From JANNAV01 sp031384695 (GTDB taxonomy: Bacteria > Pseudomonadota > Alphaproteobacteria > Rhodobacterales > Rhodobacteraceae), in NCBI GenBank assembly GCA_031384695.1, contig JANNAV010000166.1, forward strand, positions 1 to 55,730: 55,730 bases of DNA, read 5' to 3'. Position numbers and translations under genes: made by a program. Every line of letters begins with the position of its first letter. Position 1 is the stretch's first letter. Positions 31,771 to 42,014 of this stretch are shown here, one piece after another. The notes below the pieces were generated by a model that did no database searches, was not told the DNA's origin, and saw only the letters and a program-made list of their open reading frames with translations.

Positions 31771-31877
31771 CGCGGACAATCGGGTTCACCCGATTGTACG
31801 CAACACGCAACATTCCCAAGCTGATCTTGTCTTGGATTTCCTTCAATCTGAATCAGATTGAAGGAAATCCGCTCTAA
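31771..31877 (-). repeat. dispersed double-palindrome element, copy 2
   Basis: This is the inverted copy of the element at 12710-12821. Its main palindrome is perfect: GGATTTCCTTCAATCTGA (31834-31851), one base, TCAGATTGAAGGAAATCC (31853-31870). The linker AAGACAAGATCAGCTTGGG is the same as in copy 1. The second hairpin is shortened to 10-base arms (31776-31785 / 31788-31797). Both copies begin shortly after a stop codon. Confidence 0.85.
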
Positions 31878-31911
31878 CCCCCGCTTCTTACCCCCCTGAA
31901 AGGCCACCCCC

Positions 31912-32319
31912 ATGCCCCTCATCGCCGACCTCCTCGCCAAACCCGCAACCCTGTCAATGGCGGCGCGCTATACGGTGCTGAACGGCTACCTCTACCTTGC
32001 GGGCGGCGGGTTGCTGCTGGCATGGCCCGGCGCCGCGCAAACCGTGTTCATGGAGCGCGCCTTTGTCGGCGACGAGGCATCCCTGATCCGGGTGATCGGC
32101 ATGGCGCTGGCGGTGATCGGCTGGTTCTACGTGTTCGCAGGCCGCAGCGGCGCACGCCAGCCCATCGCCGCTTCGGTGTTCGACCGGATACTGCTGGTGC
32201 CCGCCGTCACGCTGCCGCTGGCGCTGATGGGGGTATTTCCCAATATACTGCTGCCCTTCGGCCTGATCGACCCCGCCATGGGATTGGGCGCGTGGTGGCT
32301 GCTGATCAAAGACAAGTGA
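31912..32319 (+). CDS. hypothetical membrane protein
   Basis: A 135-residue protein with four predicted membrane segments: LNGYLYLAGGGLLLAWPG, LIRVIGMALAVIGWFYVFAG, ILLVPAVTLPLALMGVFP and LIDPAMGLGAWWLLIKD. The start has AAAGG upstream. A perfect hairpin terminator follows 3 bases after the stop, which supports a real gene end. It converges on the ybbP-like gene. The general layout resembles small DUF membrane proteins of unknown role; I do not recognise a specific family. Confidence 0.7.
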   Translation: MPLIADLLAKPATLSMAARYTVLNGYLYLAGGGLLLAWPGAAQTVFMERAFVGDEASLIRVIGMALAVIGWFYVFAGRSGARQPIAASVFDRILLVPAVTLPLALMGVFPNILLPFGLIDPAMGLGAWWLLIKDK

Positions 32320-32322
32320 GAG

Positions 32323-32360
32323 ATTGCTGCGCAGCATTTCCTAGAATGCTGCGCAGCAAT
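32323..32360. terminator. perfect 16-bp hairpin with nested palindromes
   Basis: ATTGCTGCGCAGCATT (32323-32338), TCCTAG, then AATGCTGCGCAGCAAT (32345-32360). Each arm contains the self-complementary TGCTGCGCAGCA, so two small hairpins or one long one could form. It lies between convergent stops (32319 and 32378) and probably ends both transcripts. Confidence 0.75.
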
Positions 32361-32377
32361 CCATATATATCAAACCC

Positions 32378-34890
32378 TTACTCCTGCCCCCGCAACACCT
32401 GCGCCGGCCGCGCCGCCATCGGCCGCCACGCAAACACCAGCCCCGCCAGCAGCGTGGCCAGCACCCCGCCCAGCACGATCGCCAGCGCCGAGACCGGCTC
32501 GAACGCATAGTCGGTCTCCATCACGAACCGCAACACCCCCCACCCCGCCAGGGCCCCGGCGGCAATCGCCACCAGCCCCGCCGCCACCCCCATCAGCGCC
32601 GCCCGCAGCGCGAAACTGGCCAATATCCGCCCTCGCGAAGCCCCCAGCGTTTTCAGCACCGCCGCCTCATACACCCTTGCCGGCACCCCCGCCGCCGCCG
32701 CCCCGATCAGCACCACTACCCCCGTCAGCAATGTCGCCGACGCGGCCCATGTGGTGGCCGAGGCAATCGCCGACAGCGCCTCTGTCACCCGGCCGATGGC
32801 CGCCTTCACCCCGATTGCGGTGATGTTCGGATAGGCCTTCGACAGGTCGCGCAGCAGCCCCGCCTCCGCCGCCGCATCGGCATAAACCGTGGCGATGAAG
32901 GTATGCGGTGCCGCCTCAAGCGCCGCCGGATTCATCGTCATCACGAACCCCATCCCGGCGTTCGAGAAATCCACCTGCCGGAAACTGGTGATCGCCGCCT
33001 CGATATCGCGGCCCAGAATATTCACCGTCACCGTATCGCCCAGCTTCAAACCGATCTCCTCCGCCTCCTCGGCCGCAAAGGAAATCTGCGGTGGCCCCGA
33101 ATAATCCGCAGGCCACCAGGCCCCCGCCGTCACCTTGGCCCCCTCGGGCGCGGCCGCATAGGTGATGCCCCGGTCGCCCCGCACCACCCAGTGATCCCCC
33201 GCCACCTCGCGCGCATCCCGCCCGTTGATCTTGGTGATCACACCGCGCAGCATCGGCGCGGAGTCCACCCGGCTGACCCCCGGATTGCCCGCCAGCGCGG
33301 CGCGAAAGCCTTCGATCTGATCATTCTGGATATCGACGAAAAAGTACGACGGCGCGCGCTTGGGCAGATCGCGCTCAATCGAAGCGCGCAGATTGGCGTC
33401 AATCTGCCCCACCGCCGCCAGTACCGAAAGCCCGAGGCCCAGCGCCAGCACCACCTGCATCGTCTCGGCCCGGGGCGCCCCCACCGCCGCCAGGGCCAGC
33501 CGCCACGCTACCCGGCCCCGCACCAATTTTGATGCCGCAAGCCGCCGCGCCAGCCGCGCCAGCCCCCAGCCCGCCACCGCCAGCACCACCAACGCGGCAG
33601 CCAGCCCCCCCGCCATGCCCAGCGCCAGCTTCCACGCCCCCGAAAACAGCACCGCCCCCCCGATCAACGCCACAGCCACCACCCCAAGGCTGAAAAAATG
33701 CCGCGCCTTCACGCCGCCCCGCCCCAAACCGCCCCGGTAAAGCGCCGCCGCCCGCACCTGTTCCGACCGCGCCAACGGCCACAGCGCGAACAAAAGCGCC
33801 GTCAGCACGCCGTAAATCCCGCTTTCCAGCACCGGGCGCGGATACAGCGAAACCTGCGCCGGAAACGGCAACGCCGCCTCGATCAGCCCCGAAAACACCA
33901 ACGGCAACCCCACCCCCAGCGCCAGCCCCAACCCAACCCCGATCCCCGAAAGCACCAGTATCTGCAGCAAATACGCCCGGAAGATCAGCGCGCCTTCCGC
34001 CCCCAGCACCTTCAGCGTGGCAATCGTCGCCAGCTTGCGGTCCAGATACGCCCGCACCGCCGCCGCCACCCCCACCCCGCCCACCGTCAACCCCGCCAGC
34101 CCCACCAGCACCAGAAACGCGCCGATCCGCTCGACAAACCGCTGCACCCCCGGTGCCGCCTGCCGCCTGTCGCTCCACCGCAGGCCCGCATCCCGGAACT
34201 GCCGCTCGGCCTCGGCCTCAAGTGCTGCCAGATCAGCCCCCGCAGGCAGCATCAGCCGGTACGAGCTGTCGAACAACGTCCCCGGCCCGATCAGCCCGGA
34301 CTCCGCCAGATCAACCGTCCGCACAATCGTGCGCGGTGCCAGCGCGAATCCCCCCGTCGCCGAATCCGGCTCGCGCAGCAAAAGCCCGCCCAGCCGGAAC
34401 GCCTGAACCCCAAGTGTAAACCGCCCGCCAATCGCCACGCCCAACTGCGCCGCCAGAACCGGGTCCATCACCGCCCCCGGCACCCCATCCACCGGGGCAA
34501 AAGCCGCCGCAAGCGTCACCCCGTCGGCCAACACCACCTGCCCCAACAGCGGATAAAGCCCGTCCACCGCCTTTACCTGCGTCAGAACCCGCGCCTCGCC
34601 CACCACCGCCATCGACCGGAAATCGACAATCTCGGAAACCTCCGTGGCAATACCCGCCAGAAACGCCCGCTCGGCGTCGCTGGCAAAACGGTACGTAAAT
34701 TCCACCTGCGCATCGCCCCCCAGCAAAACCGCACCCTGATCGCGCAACCCCGCCTCAATCGCCGCCCGCACCATCCCCACGGCGGCAATCGCGGCCACGC
34801 CCAGCGCAAGGCAGGCGATGAACACCCCAAAGCCGCGCAACCCGCCGCGCAATTCCCGCCGCGCAATGCGCCAGGCCAGTGCCCAGCCGC

Positions 34891-34894
<4 letters not shown>
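32378..34894 (-). CDS. YbbP-like ABC transporter permease (FtsX/MacB type)
   Basis: An 838-residue permease with ten predicted membrane helices and two FtsX domains around large periplasmic loops, in the YbbP class. The start region is WALAWRIARRELRGGLRGFGVFIACLALG; later ATIATLKVLGAEGALIFRAYLLQ and AAVLKTLGASRGRILASFALRAALMG are the paired FtsX-loop motifs. The frame begins at a TTG (34894-34892) that overlaps the TGA of the ATPase gene (TTGA), so the pair is coupled. YbbA-YbbP complexes are thought to act on lipoproteins or envelope lipids. The neighbouring tesA-like gene keeps the E. coli arrangement. Confidence 0.88.
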
Positions 34895-35569
<675 letters not shown>

Positions 35570-35571
<2 letters not shown>

Positions 35572-36241
35572 GTTTGCTCGCATGTTGCCTCGCCTCAGAT
35601 ATGTGCCAATGCGCGCCTTGCGCAATGCCGCAATCGTATTGATTTGCGCGGCCTTGCCCGCATTTGCCAAACCCCACACCCTGCTGGCCCTTGGCGACAG
35701 CCTGACCGCAGGCTATGGATTGGCCCAAGGCGAAGGGCTGGTGCCGCAATTGCAGAACTGGCTTGTGGCGCAGGGCGAGGATGTGACCATCCTCAACGCG
35801 GGCGTCTCCGGCGATACCACTGCCGGGGGGGCCGCGCGGCTGGACTGGTCGCTGACGCCTGAGGTGGATGCGATGATCGTCACCCTCGGCGGCAATGATC
35901 TGTTGCGCGGCATCAACCCCGCCACCTCGCGCGCCAATCTCGAGAAAATCCTCGCCGCCGCCGCCGCCCGCGATCTGCCGGTGCTGCTGGTGGGCCTCAC
36001 CGCCCCCGCCAACTACGGCCCCGCCTTCAAAGCCGAGTTTGATGCGATCTACCCCGATCTCGCCGCCAAATACGGCAGCCTGCTGGTGGCCAACTTCTTC
36101 GCCCCGCTGCAAACCGAAAACGGCACCCTCGCCAAATTCATGCAACTGGACGGCATCCACCCCAACGCCGCAGGCGTGGTGAAAATCGTGGCCGCCATCG
36201 GCCCGCAAACCCGCACCCTGCTGCAATCCCTGCCCAACTGA
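35570..36241 (+). CDS. tesA: arylesterase / TesA-like GDSL lysophospholipase
   Basis: A 223-residue GDSL/SGNH hydrolase, equivalent to E. coli TesA (thioesterase I / lysophospholipase L1). The signal segment MRALRNAAIVLICAALPAFA is internal (Met at 35609), so a shorter start is possible. The four SGNH blocks are LLALGDSLTAGYGL (Ser), NAGVSGDTTAGG (Gly), VTLGGNDLLRG (Asn) and MQLDGIHPNAAG (Asp/His). The product is expected in the periplasm. It reads divergently from ybbA-ybbP, as in E. coli, and its ATG at 35570 overlaps the opposing start. The FAD-linked oxidase follows after 7 bases. Confidence 0.88.
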
Positions 36242-36248
36242 GGCCGCC

Positions 36249-37655
36249 ATGTCCCTGCTCGCCGATCTCGCAAACGCCCTCGGCCCCGCCCATGTGCTGA
36301 CCGGCACCGATCTTGCCCGCTATGCCAAAGACTGGACCGGCCATTACACCGCCGCCCCCTGTGCCGTCGCCCGCCCCGGCACCACCGCCGAGGTTGCCCA
36401 AACCTTGCAAATCGCCGCCCGCCACGGCGTTCCAGTGGTGCCCGTCGCGGGCCGCACCGGCCTTGTCGGCGGGGCGATGACCACCGGCGGGCTGATGCTG
36501 TCGGTCGAACGCCTGAACCGGATCTTTGAGGTCCGCGCCGATACCCGCACCGCCCATGTCGGCGCAGGCGTGATCCTCACCGCCCTGCACGACGCCGCCG
36601 AAGCGCAGAACCTGCTGTTCCCGCTCTGGTTCGGCGCGCGCGGCTCGGCGATGATCGGCGGTGTTTTGTCCACCAACGCGGGCGGCTCCAACGTGCTGCG
36701 CTATGGCTCCACCCGCGCGCTATGCCTTGGGCTTGAGGTGGTTCTGGCCGATGGTCGCATCCTTAACCTGTTGAGTGCTTTGCACAAAGACAACTCCGGC
36801 TATGATCTGAAAAACCTTTTCATCGGGGCCGAGGGCACCCTTGGCGTGATCACCGCCGCCATCGTGAAACTGGTGCCCCGCCCCCGCGCTTATGCCACCG
36901 CCACCCTTGCGATGCGCGCGCTGCCCGAAGCCCTTACCCTGCTCAACCGCCTGCAAGAGGCCACCGGCGGTCTGGTCGAGGCGTTTGAATTCATGCCCGA
37001 CACCTACCTGCGCCGCCTGCAACAAATCCGCCCCGATATCCGCCAGCCCTTCACCGAAATTCCCCCCGTCACCATCCTGGTCGAGATGGCCGCCACCGCC
37101 CCGCGCGACACCACCCCCCTGCCAGACGGCAGCCTGCCCCTCACCACCCTCTTGGAATCCACCCTCGCCGCCATGCTGCAGGACGGCGATATCATCGACG
37201 CCGAAATCGCCGCCTCCGAATCCCACCGCCGCGAAATGTGGCAACGCCGCGAGCTGGCCGCCGAGATCGGCTTCGCCGTCTCCCCCAGCATCGACACCGA
37301 TATCGCCCTGCCGCTGCACTCGGTCGCCACGTTTTTCGAGGCCATCCTCGCCCGCCTGCCGCATCTCGATCCCGGTTCCACCACCGTTTCCGTGGCACAC
37401 CTTGGCGATGGCAACGTGCATTTCGCCGTCTACCCCACCCGCGACGATCCCAGCCTCGCCGACGCCGTCATCTCGGCGGTCGAAGATGTGGTGCAGGCGC
37501 TTGGCGGCTCGTTTTCCGCCGAACACGGGGTGGGCCTGTCGAAACGCGCCTCGATGCAGCGCCGCAAAGACCCGGTGGCGCTGGAGGTGATGCGCGCCAT
37601 CAAAGCCGCCCTTGATCCCGAAAACCGCATGAACCCCGGCAAAATCCTGCCCTGA
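36249..37655 (+). CDS. FAD-linked D-2-hydroxyacid dehydrogenase/oxidase (GlcD/DLD type)
   Basis: A 468-residue flavoprotein oxidising a D-2-hydroxyacid (lactate, glycolate or 2-hydroxyglutarate) to the 2-oxoacid. The PCMH FAD-binding domain occupies residues about 35-215: VVPVAGRTGLVGGAM, WFGARGSAMIGGVLSTNAGGSNVLRYG and the flavin-stacking GAEGTLGVITAA. The C-terminal oxidase domain has HLGDGNVHF (metal/substrate His), FSAEHGVGLSKR and LDPENRMNPGKIL. The length fits D-lactate or D-2-hydroxyglutarate dehydrogenases. It follows the tesA-like gene closely and probably shares its transcript. The substrate cannot be fixed from sequence. Confidence 0.9.
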   Translation: MSLLADLANALGPAHVLTGTDLARYAKDWTGHYTAAPCAVARPGTTAEVAQTLQIAARHGVPVVPVAGRTGLVGGAMTTGGLMLSVERLNRIFEVRADTRTAHVGAGVILTALHDAAEAQNLLFPLWFGARGSAMIGGVLSTNAGGSNVLRYGSTRALCLGLEVVLADGRILNLLSALHKDNSGYDLKNLFIGAEGTLGVITAAIVKLVPRPRAYATATLAMRALPEALTLLNRLQEATGGLVEAFEFMPDTYLRRLQQIRPDIRQPFTEIPPVTILVEMAATAPRDTTPLPDGSLPLTTLLESTLAAMLQDGDIIDAEIAASESHRREMWQRRELAAEIGFAVSPSIDTDIALPLHSVATFFEAILARLPHLDPGSTTVSVAHLGDGNVHFAVYPTRDDPSLADAVISAVEDVVQALGGSFSAEHGVGLSKRASMQRRKDPVALEVMRAIKAALDPENRMNPGKILP

Positions 37656-37688
37656 GCCCCCCCCACAAAACGCCCGGAAGCCCGCACC

Positions 37689-38897
37689 TTGCCCCACCTG
37701 ACAGTCCTGCGCCTCAGCCCCACCCTAAGGATGATCGCCGCCGCTCTCACCGCCCTCGGCGCGCTGTTTGCCAGCATCTACCCCTACCAGTCGCTGATCG
37801 CCATCACCGAGATCGGCCTCTCGAAACCCGGTTTCGGGCTGGTGCTGATCCTCGCCTCGGCGGTGGCGGTGGCCACTTCGGTGTTGCTGGGCATCCTGTC
37901 GGATCAACGCGCCAACCGCCGCCTTGTGGCGGTGATCACCGCCCTTGCCGGCAACGCCGCCATCGCCCTGATGTTGATCGCCCCCTCCGTCCCCAGCCTG
38001 ATCATCAGCCACGGCATCCTGTTTCCCGCCGCCAGCAGCCTTTACGGCCAGTTGTTCGCCCTCACCCGGCTGGCCAGCCCCGCCGATGCGGCCCAATCCA
38101 CCGCTATCCAGGCCACTCTGCGCGCCGCCATGTCTTTCGGCTTTCTGTGCATGCTGATCTACTGGACATGGGCCTTCGCGCAGGGCGATGCGGTGCTGTG
38201 GATCTACCGCAGCGCCGCCCTCGCCAGCGCCGCCCTTACCTTGCTGATCCTGCGCTATTGGCCGCAAGACGGCGCCACCGGTTGGGCCGATACCCCCTCC
38301 GGCCTCAGCCTGACCGGCGCTTTCCGCGATATCGCCCGCCCCGCCGTCGCCCTGCGCCTCTTGTGCATCGGCGCCATCAACTCGGCGGGGATATCCACCA
38401 TGGTGCTGGTGGCATTGGTGTTTCATGGCACCCAGAACCGCGATGCCAGCGATGTGGCGCTTTACGCAGGGCTGATCGCGGGGTGGGAAGTGCCGGTGCT
38501 GCTGCTGTTGCAACCGCTGATCCGGCATCTGCCCCGCACGCAGGTGCTGGCCACCGGCACCGCCCTTTACTGCCTGCAACTGGCGCTGCTGCCGGTGCTG
38601 GCCGACAGCCCCGCCGTCTGGGGCCTGACCTTGCTGGCAGGCATCGGCGGCTCGGCGATCATCTCGATTCCGATCGGCTACTATCAGGATATGATGGCGG
38701 GCAAACCGGGCACGGCGGGGGCATTGCTGGCGTTGCAAAAGCTGGTGGGCGATGTGCTGGCGGCACTCGCCTTCGTGGCAGGCACCGCGATTGCCGGCTA
38801 TCAACTGACGGCGCTGCTGGCCTGCCTGATCGCGGGCCTTGGCGCCTCAGGCCTGCTGCTGGCCGACCGCGCCCTGAAACCGGCGCAAATAGCGTAA
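37689..38897 (+). CDS. MFS transporter
   Basis: A 402-residue, 12-helix major facilitator. Helix 1 is RMIAAALTALGALFASIYPYQSLIAI; the loop 2-3 GILSDQRANRRLVAV is a variant of motif A, and IPIGYYQDMMAGKPGTAGALLALQKLVGDVLAALAF lies around helices 10-11. The pattern recalls sugar-efflux (Set) proteins but not closely enough to name a substrate. The reading frame begins at TTG (37689) with GGAAG 8 bases upstream; the first ATG (37731) has its purine box touching it, so TTG is preferred. The last 51 bases overlap the convergent kinase-fold gene. Confidence 0.75.
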   Translation: MPHLTVLRLSPTLRMIAAALTALGALFASIYPYQSLIAITEIGLSKPGFGLVLILASAVAVATSVLLGILSDQRANRRLVAVITALAGNAAIALMLIAPSVPSLIISHGILFPAASSLYGQLFALTRLASPADAAQSTAIQATLRAAMSFGFLCMLIYWTWAFAQGDAVLWIYRSAALASAALTLLILRYWPQDGATGWADTPSGLSLTGAFRDIARPAVALRLLCIGAINSAGISTMVLVALVFHGTQNRDASDVALYAGLIAGWEVPVLLLLQPLIRHLPRTQVLATGTALYCLQLALLPVLADSPAVWGLTLLAGIGGSAIISIPIGYYQDMMAGKPGTAGALLALQKLVGDVLAALAFVAGTAIAGYQLTALLACLIAGLGASGLLLADRALKPAQIA

Positions 38898-39617
38898 CGT
38901 CAGAGGCAGCGCCCGAAACTCGCGCGCGCCGGGTTTCAACCAGCGCACCGGCGCCGCTAGAACCGCGCTCCACCCCAGAACCCAGCCCAGCACCACCACC
39001 CGGCGGCACACCACCGGCCCCACCTGCGCCGCCCATGCCGCCGCCGCCGCATCCATCCCCGCCACCGCCTGCGGAAACCGCGCGAACCAGCTTTGCACCA
39101 GAATCGCCATATCCAGCGCCTGCCACCACGGCCCCGCCGGCGCTGTGCGAAACCGCTCCAGATCAATGAACCGCGCGCGCGCGCCGTCCCAGCAGATATC
39201 GCGCAACACCGGCCGCCCATGCGCATAGCCGGCCTTGTGCAACAGGCCCAATGCCCCCCCGGCGGCGCGCATAACCCGGCCCACCCCGGCCGCATCCTGG
39301 CCCCCCGCCCGCAGCAAACTGTCCACCGTCGGCCCGCAATCGCGCGTCAAAAGCCAGTCGGGGCCATCCGCCAGCAACGGCACCACCGGCAGGCCCAGCC
39401 GCCCCAACAGCCGCAACCCTGCCGTCTCGGCCGCCAGCGCCGCCACCGGATCGCCCTTTTGCCAGCGCATCACCCCGCGCAACACCTCGACCCGCTTCAA
39501 CCAGCCCCGCTCACCCGCCACCTCCAGCACCTCGACCCGCGCCCCGCCGCGCGCCAAAGCCTGCGCCAGCGCAAGCGCCAAAGCCGGGCTGATCACCGGG
39601 GGATCATCCGCGCGCAT
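38847..39617 (-). CDS. kinase-fold protein (lipopolysaccharide kinase/InaA-like)
   Basis: A 256-residue protein of the small protein-kinase/Kdo-kinase fold. GWLKRVEVLRGVMRW looks like the ATP-lysine strand, and ALGLLHKAGYAHGRPVLRDICWDG the catalytic loop (HG...D, here with RD before ICWD). RFIDLERFR is the metal-binding D-x-E segment typical of InaA/WaaP relatives in place of DFG. The target could be a lipid-linked sugar or a protein. The ATG at 39617 has GAGGG upstream. It overlaps the MFS gene by 51 bases tail to tail. hemC lies upstream on the same strand with a 310-base gap. Confidence 0.7.
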   Translation of the reverse strand: MRADDPPVISPALALALAQALARGGARVEVLEVAGERGWLKRVEVLRGVMRWQKGDPVAALAAETAGLRLLGRLGLPVVPLLADGPDWLLTRDCGPTVDSLLRAGGQDAAGVGRVMRAAGGALGLLHKAGYAHGRPVLRDICWDGARARFIDLERFRTAPAGPWWQALDMAILVQSWFARFPQAVAGMDAAAAAWAAQVGPVVCRRVVVLGWVLGWSAVLAAPVRWLKPGAREFRALPLTLRYLRRFQGAVGQQQA

Positions 39618-39927
39618 CCGCCCTCAACCTTGAAGAGGGATGCGCCTTGCAGAAACCACACCCTTCCACTCCCTGTTTTTTGCCGGATTTGATTTTAATC
39701 AGATCAGGCCGCGCCTGCCTGCTCCGGGGCAGGCGCGATAGGGCGCCAACCCCAGTCAGGCGCTGCCTGATTTGCCCAACCGACCCGATTGCGGACAATC
39801 CCTTGCTCAAACGGCGTCCCGCCTTATAAGCAACGACCCGAGCAAACGCTCCACTGGAGCGTTTCCAGATCGGTCCGGGCGACTGAACCCAGAAGACTGT
39901 CCTGCTTCCATCAATCCCCAAACCCCG
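39618..39927. other. 310-base intergenic region with several hairpins
   Basis: No gene is visible between hemC and the kinase-fold gene. There is a hemC-proximal hairpin (39844-39864), a 10-base perfect stem CGCGCCTGCC/GGCAGGCGCG (39710-39719 / 39728-39737), TCAGGC-GCT-GCCTGA near 39756-39770, and GATTTGATT-TT-AATCAGATC at 39686-39705 (8 of 9 pairs). The last is AT-rich and could be an operator of the kinase-fold gene. Confidence 0.5.
39844..39864 (-). terminator. hairpin downstream of hemC
   Basis: AAACGCTCC (39844-39852), ACT, GGAGCGTTT (39856-39864): a perfect 9-base stem ending in AAA/TTT, about 65 bases after the hemC stop. The A/T-tipped GC stem is the usual form of a short intrinsic terminator. 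Confidence 0.55.
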
Positions 39928-40869
39928 CTACCCGCCGAAAAACCCCGGCCCGGCGCGGCCCAGCAACCGCTGTGCCAGATCCTCACCCAAAGCCGCCGCA
40001 TCGGCAACCGGCCCCCGCACCTCGCCCGCAATCACCTCAGACCCATCGGGCCGCAGAATCTCGCCGCGCAGCCAAAGACCTTCGCCCGTCAGCACCGCCA
40101 ACCCGGCAATCGGCGTCTCGCAGGATCCGTCCAGCCGCCGCAAAAACGCCCGCTCCGCCGCCAGCCGCAGGCCGGTCTCATGGTGATGCACCGCGGCCAG
40201 CATCGCCTCGGCCCGGGCATCCGCCTGCCGGCGCTCCACCCCGATGGCCCCCTGCGCCACGGCGGGCAACATCTCTTCCACCTCGATCGGCCCCCGCGCC
40301 ATATGCGCCATCCCCAGCCGGTTTAAGCCCGCCATCGCCAGAAACGTCGCCGCAGCCACCCCATCCTGCAGCTTTTTCATCCGCGTCTGCACATTGCCGC
40401 GAAATTCCACCAGCCGCAGATCAGGCCGCCGATGCGCCAGTTGCGCCCGCCTGCGCAGCGAAGAAGACCCCACCACCGCGCCCTGCGGCAACTCCATCAA
40501 CGACGCAACCAAGGGCGAGACAAAGCCATCGCGCACATCCTCGCGCCGCAGATAGCAATCCAGCCACAAGCCTTCGGGCTGCAAGGTCGGCATGTCCTTC
40601 ATCGAATGCACCGCGATATCAATGCCGCCCTCCAGCAGCGCCTCTTCGATCTCGCGGGTAAAAAGCCCCTTGCCGCCGATGTCCTTCAGCGCCCGGTCCT
40701 GTATCTGATCGCCGGTCACCTTGATCACCACGATGACAAAGGCCGCCTCGGGCAACGCATGTGCTGCCATCAGCACCCGGCGCACCTCATGCGCCTGCCA
40801 CAGCGCCAGGGGCGAGCCCCGGGTGCCAATTCGGAACGGGTTCTGCGGGTTGGGCATCTGATCTGTCAT
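39928..40869 (-). CDS. hemC: hydroxymethylbilane synthase (porphobilinogen deaminase)
   Basis: A 313-residue enzyme joining four porphobilinogens into the linear tetrapyrrole for heme. The N-terminal FRIGTRGSPLALWQA and KDIGGKGLFTREIEEALLEGGIDIAVHSMKDMP are diagnostic. The dipyrromethane cofactor cysteine is in LDGSCETPIAGLA, and QGAIGVE is present. The Met at 40869 gives the usual short lead before RIGTRGSPLA; an upstream frame to 40920 would run into the hemE promoter region. It is divergent from hemE, and hemF lies 2.7 kb away, so heme synthesis is concentrated here. Confidence 0.96.
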   Translation of the reverse strand: MTDQMPNPQNPFRIGTRGSPLALWQAHEVRRVLMAAHALPEAAFVIVVIKVTGDQIQDRALKDIGGKGLFTREIEEALLEGGIDIAVHSMKDMPTLQPEGLWLDCYLRREDVRDGFVSPLVASLMELPQGAVVGSSSLRRRAQLAHRRPDLRLVEFRGNVQTRMKKLQDGVAAATFLAMAGLNRLGMAHMARGPIEVEEMLPAVAQGAIGVERRQADARAEAMLAAVHHHETGLRLAAERAFLRRLDGSCETPIAGLAVLTGEGLWLRGEILRPDGSEVIAGEVRGPVADAAALGEDLAQRLLGRAGPGFFGG

Positions 40870-40964
40870 CTGCAATGACTTACCGCTGTCCAATTCCGCT
40901 GACAACTCCCGTATTGACATCCCGGCCCCGGCTTGGGAACCAAGGGCGTCCAGAGGAGCCCCCG

Positions 40965-41999
40965 ATGACCAAAACCATTCTGCGCGCCCTTGCCGGTGAA
41001 ACCCTGCCCACGCCGCCCATCTGGATGATGCGGCAGGCCGGGCGCTATCTGCCGGAATACCGCGCCACGCGGGCGCAGGCGGGTGATTTCCTCAAGCTGT
41101 GCTACAACCCCGAACTGGCCGCCGAGGTGACGCTGCAACCGATCCGCCGCTACGGCTTTGACGCGGCAATCCTGTTTGCCGATATCCTGCTGCTGCCGCA
41201 GGCGCTTGGGGCGGATCTGTGGTTCACCACCGGCGAAGGCCCGCGCCTTTCGACCATCACCACGATGGGCGGGGTGCAGGCGCTGAAACCCAAAGACGCC
41301 ATCCACGATACCCTCGCGCCGATCTATGAAACCGTCCGCATTCTCGCCCGCGCCCTGCCGCGCGATACCACCCTGATCGGCTTTGCCGGTGCGCCATGGA
41401 CCGTCGCCACCTATATGATCGCCGGGCGCGGCACCCCCGATCAGGCCCCCGCCCATGCGCTGAAAGCCACCGACCGCGCAGCATTTTCGGCCCTGATCGA
41501 CGTGATCACCGAGGCCACCATCGAATACCTCTCGATGCAGGTGCTGGCCGGGGCCGAGGTGGTGAAGCTGTTCGACAGCTGGGCCGGTTCGCTGAAAGGT
41601 GCCGATTTCACCGATTTCGCGGTGAAACCGGCGGCGCGGATCATCGCTGCCCTCAAGGCCCGCCACCCCGGCCTGCCGGTCATCGCCTTCCCGCGTGAGG
41701 CAGGCGCGGGCTATACCGGTTTCGCCGCCGCCACCGGCGCCGATTGCGTGGCCATCGACAACTCCGTCACCCCGGAATGGGCCGCAGCAAATGTCCAAAC
41801 CGCAGGCTGCGTGCAAGGCAACCTCTCCCCCACCCACATGGTCACCGGCGGGCCCGACCTGATCGGTGAAACCCGCCGGGTGGTAAACGCCTTCCGGGGC
41901 GGCCCGCATATCTTCAACCTCGGCCACGGCATCACCCCCGACGCCAATCCCGATCACGTCACCCTGATGATCGACACCGTGCGCGGCGCAGCCCGGTAG
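40965..41999 (+). CDS. hemE: uroporphyrinogen decarboxylase
   Basis: A 344-residue enzyme that decarboxylates the four acetate chains of uroporphyrinogen III to coproporphyrinogen III. The signatures PPIWMMRQAGRYLPEYRATR (active-site Arg residues, MRQAGRYLPEY) and GFAGAPWTVATYMIAG (the second PROSITE motif) are both intact, as is VVKLFDSWAG. The catalytic Asp region is ILFADILLLPQALG. The C-terminal FNLGHGITPDANPDHV closes the barrel. GAGGAG lies 8 bases before the ATG at 40965. It reads divergently from hemC across about 95 bases, which must hold both promoters. Confidence 0.97.
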   Translation: MTKTILRALAGETLPTPPIWMMRQAGRYLPEYRATRAQAGDFLKLCYNPELAAEVTLQPIRRYGFDAAILFADILLLPQALGADLWFTTGEGPRLSTITTMGGVQALKPKDAIHDTLAPIYETVRILARALPRDTTLIGFAGAPWTVATYMIAGRGTPDQAPAHALKATDRAAFSALIDVITEATIEYLSMQVLAGAEVVKLFDSWAGSLKGADFTDFAVKPAARIIAALKARHPGLPVIAFPREAGAGYTGFAAATGADCVAIDNSVTPEWAAANVQTAGCVQGNLSPTHMVTGGPDLIGETRRVVNAFRGGPHIFNLGHGITPDANPDHVTLMIDTVRGAAR

Positions 42000-42014
42000 A
42001 CCCGCCCCCCCGGC

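Noticed and set aside
40914..40919. TTGACA before hemE as a strong promoter.
   Set aside because: No AT-rich -10 lies 16-18 bases downstream; the sequence there is GGGAACC-like. It may be chance or belong to an activator-dependent promoter.
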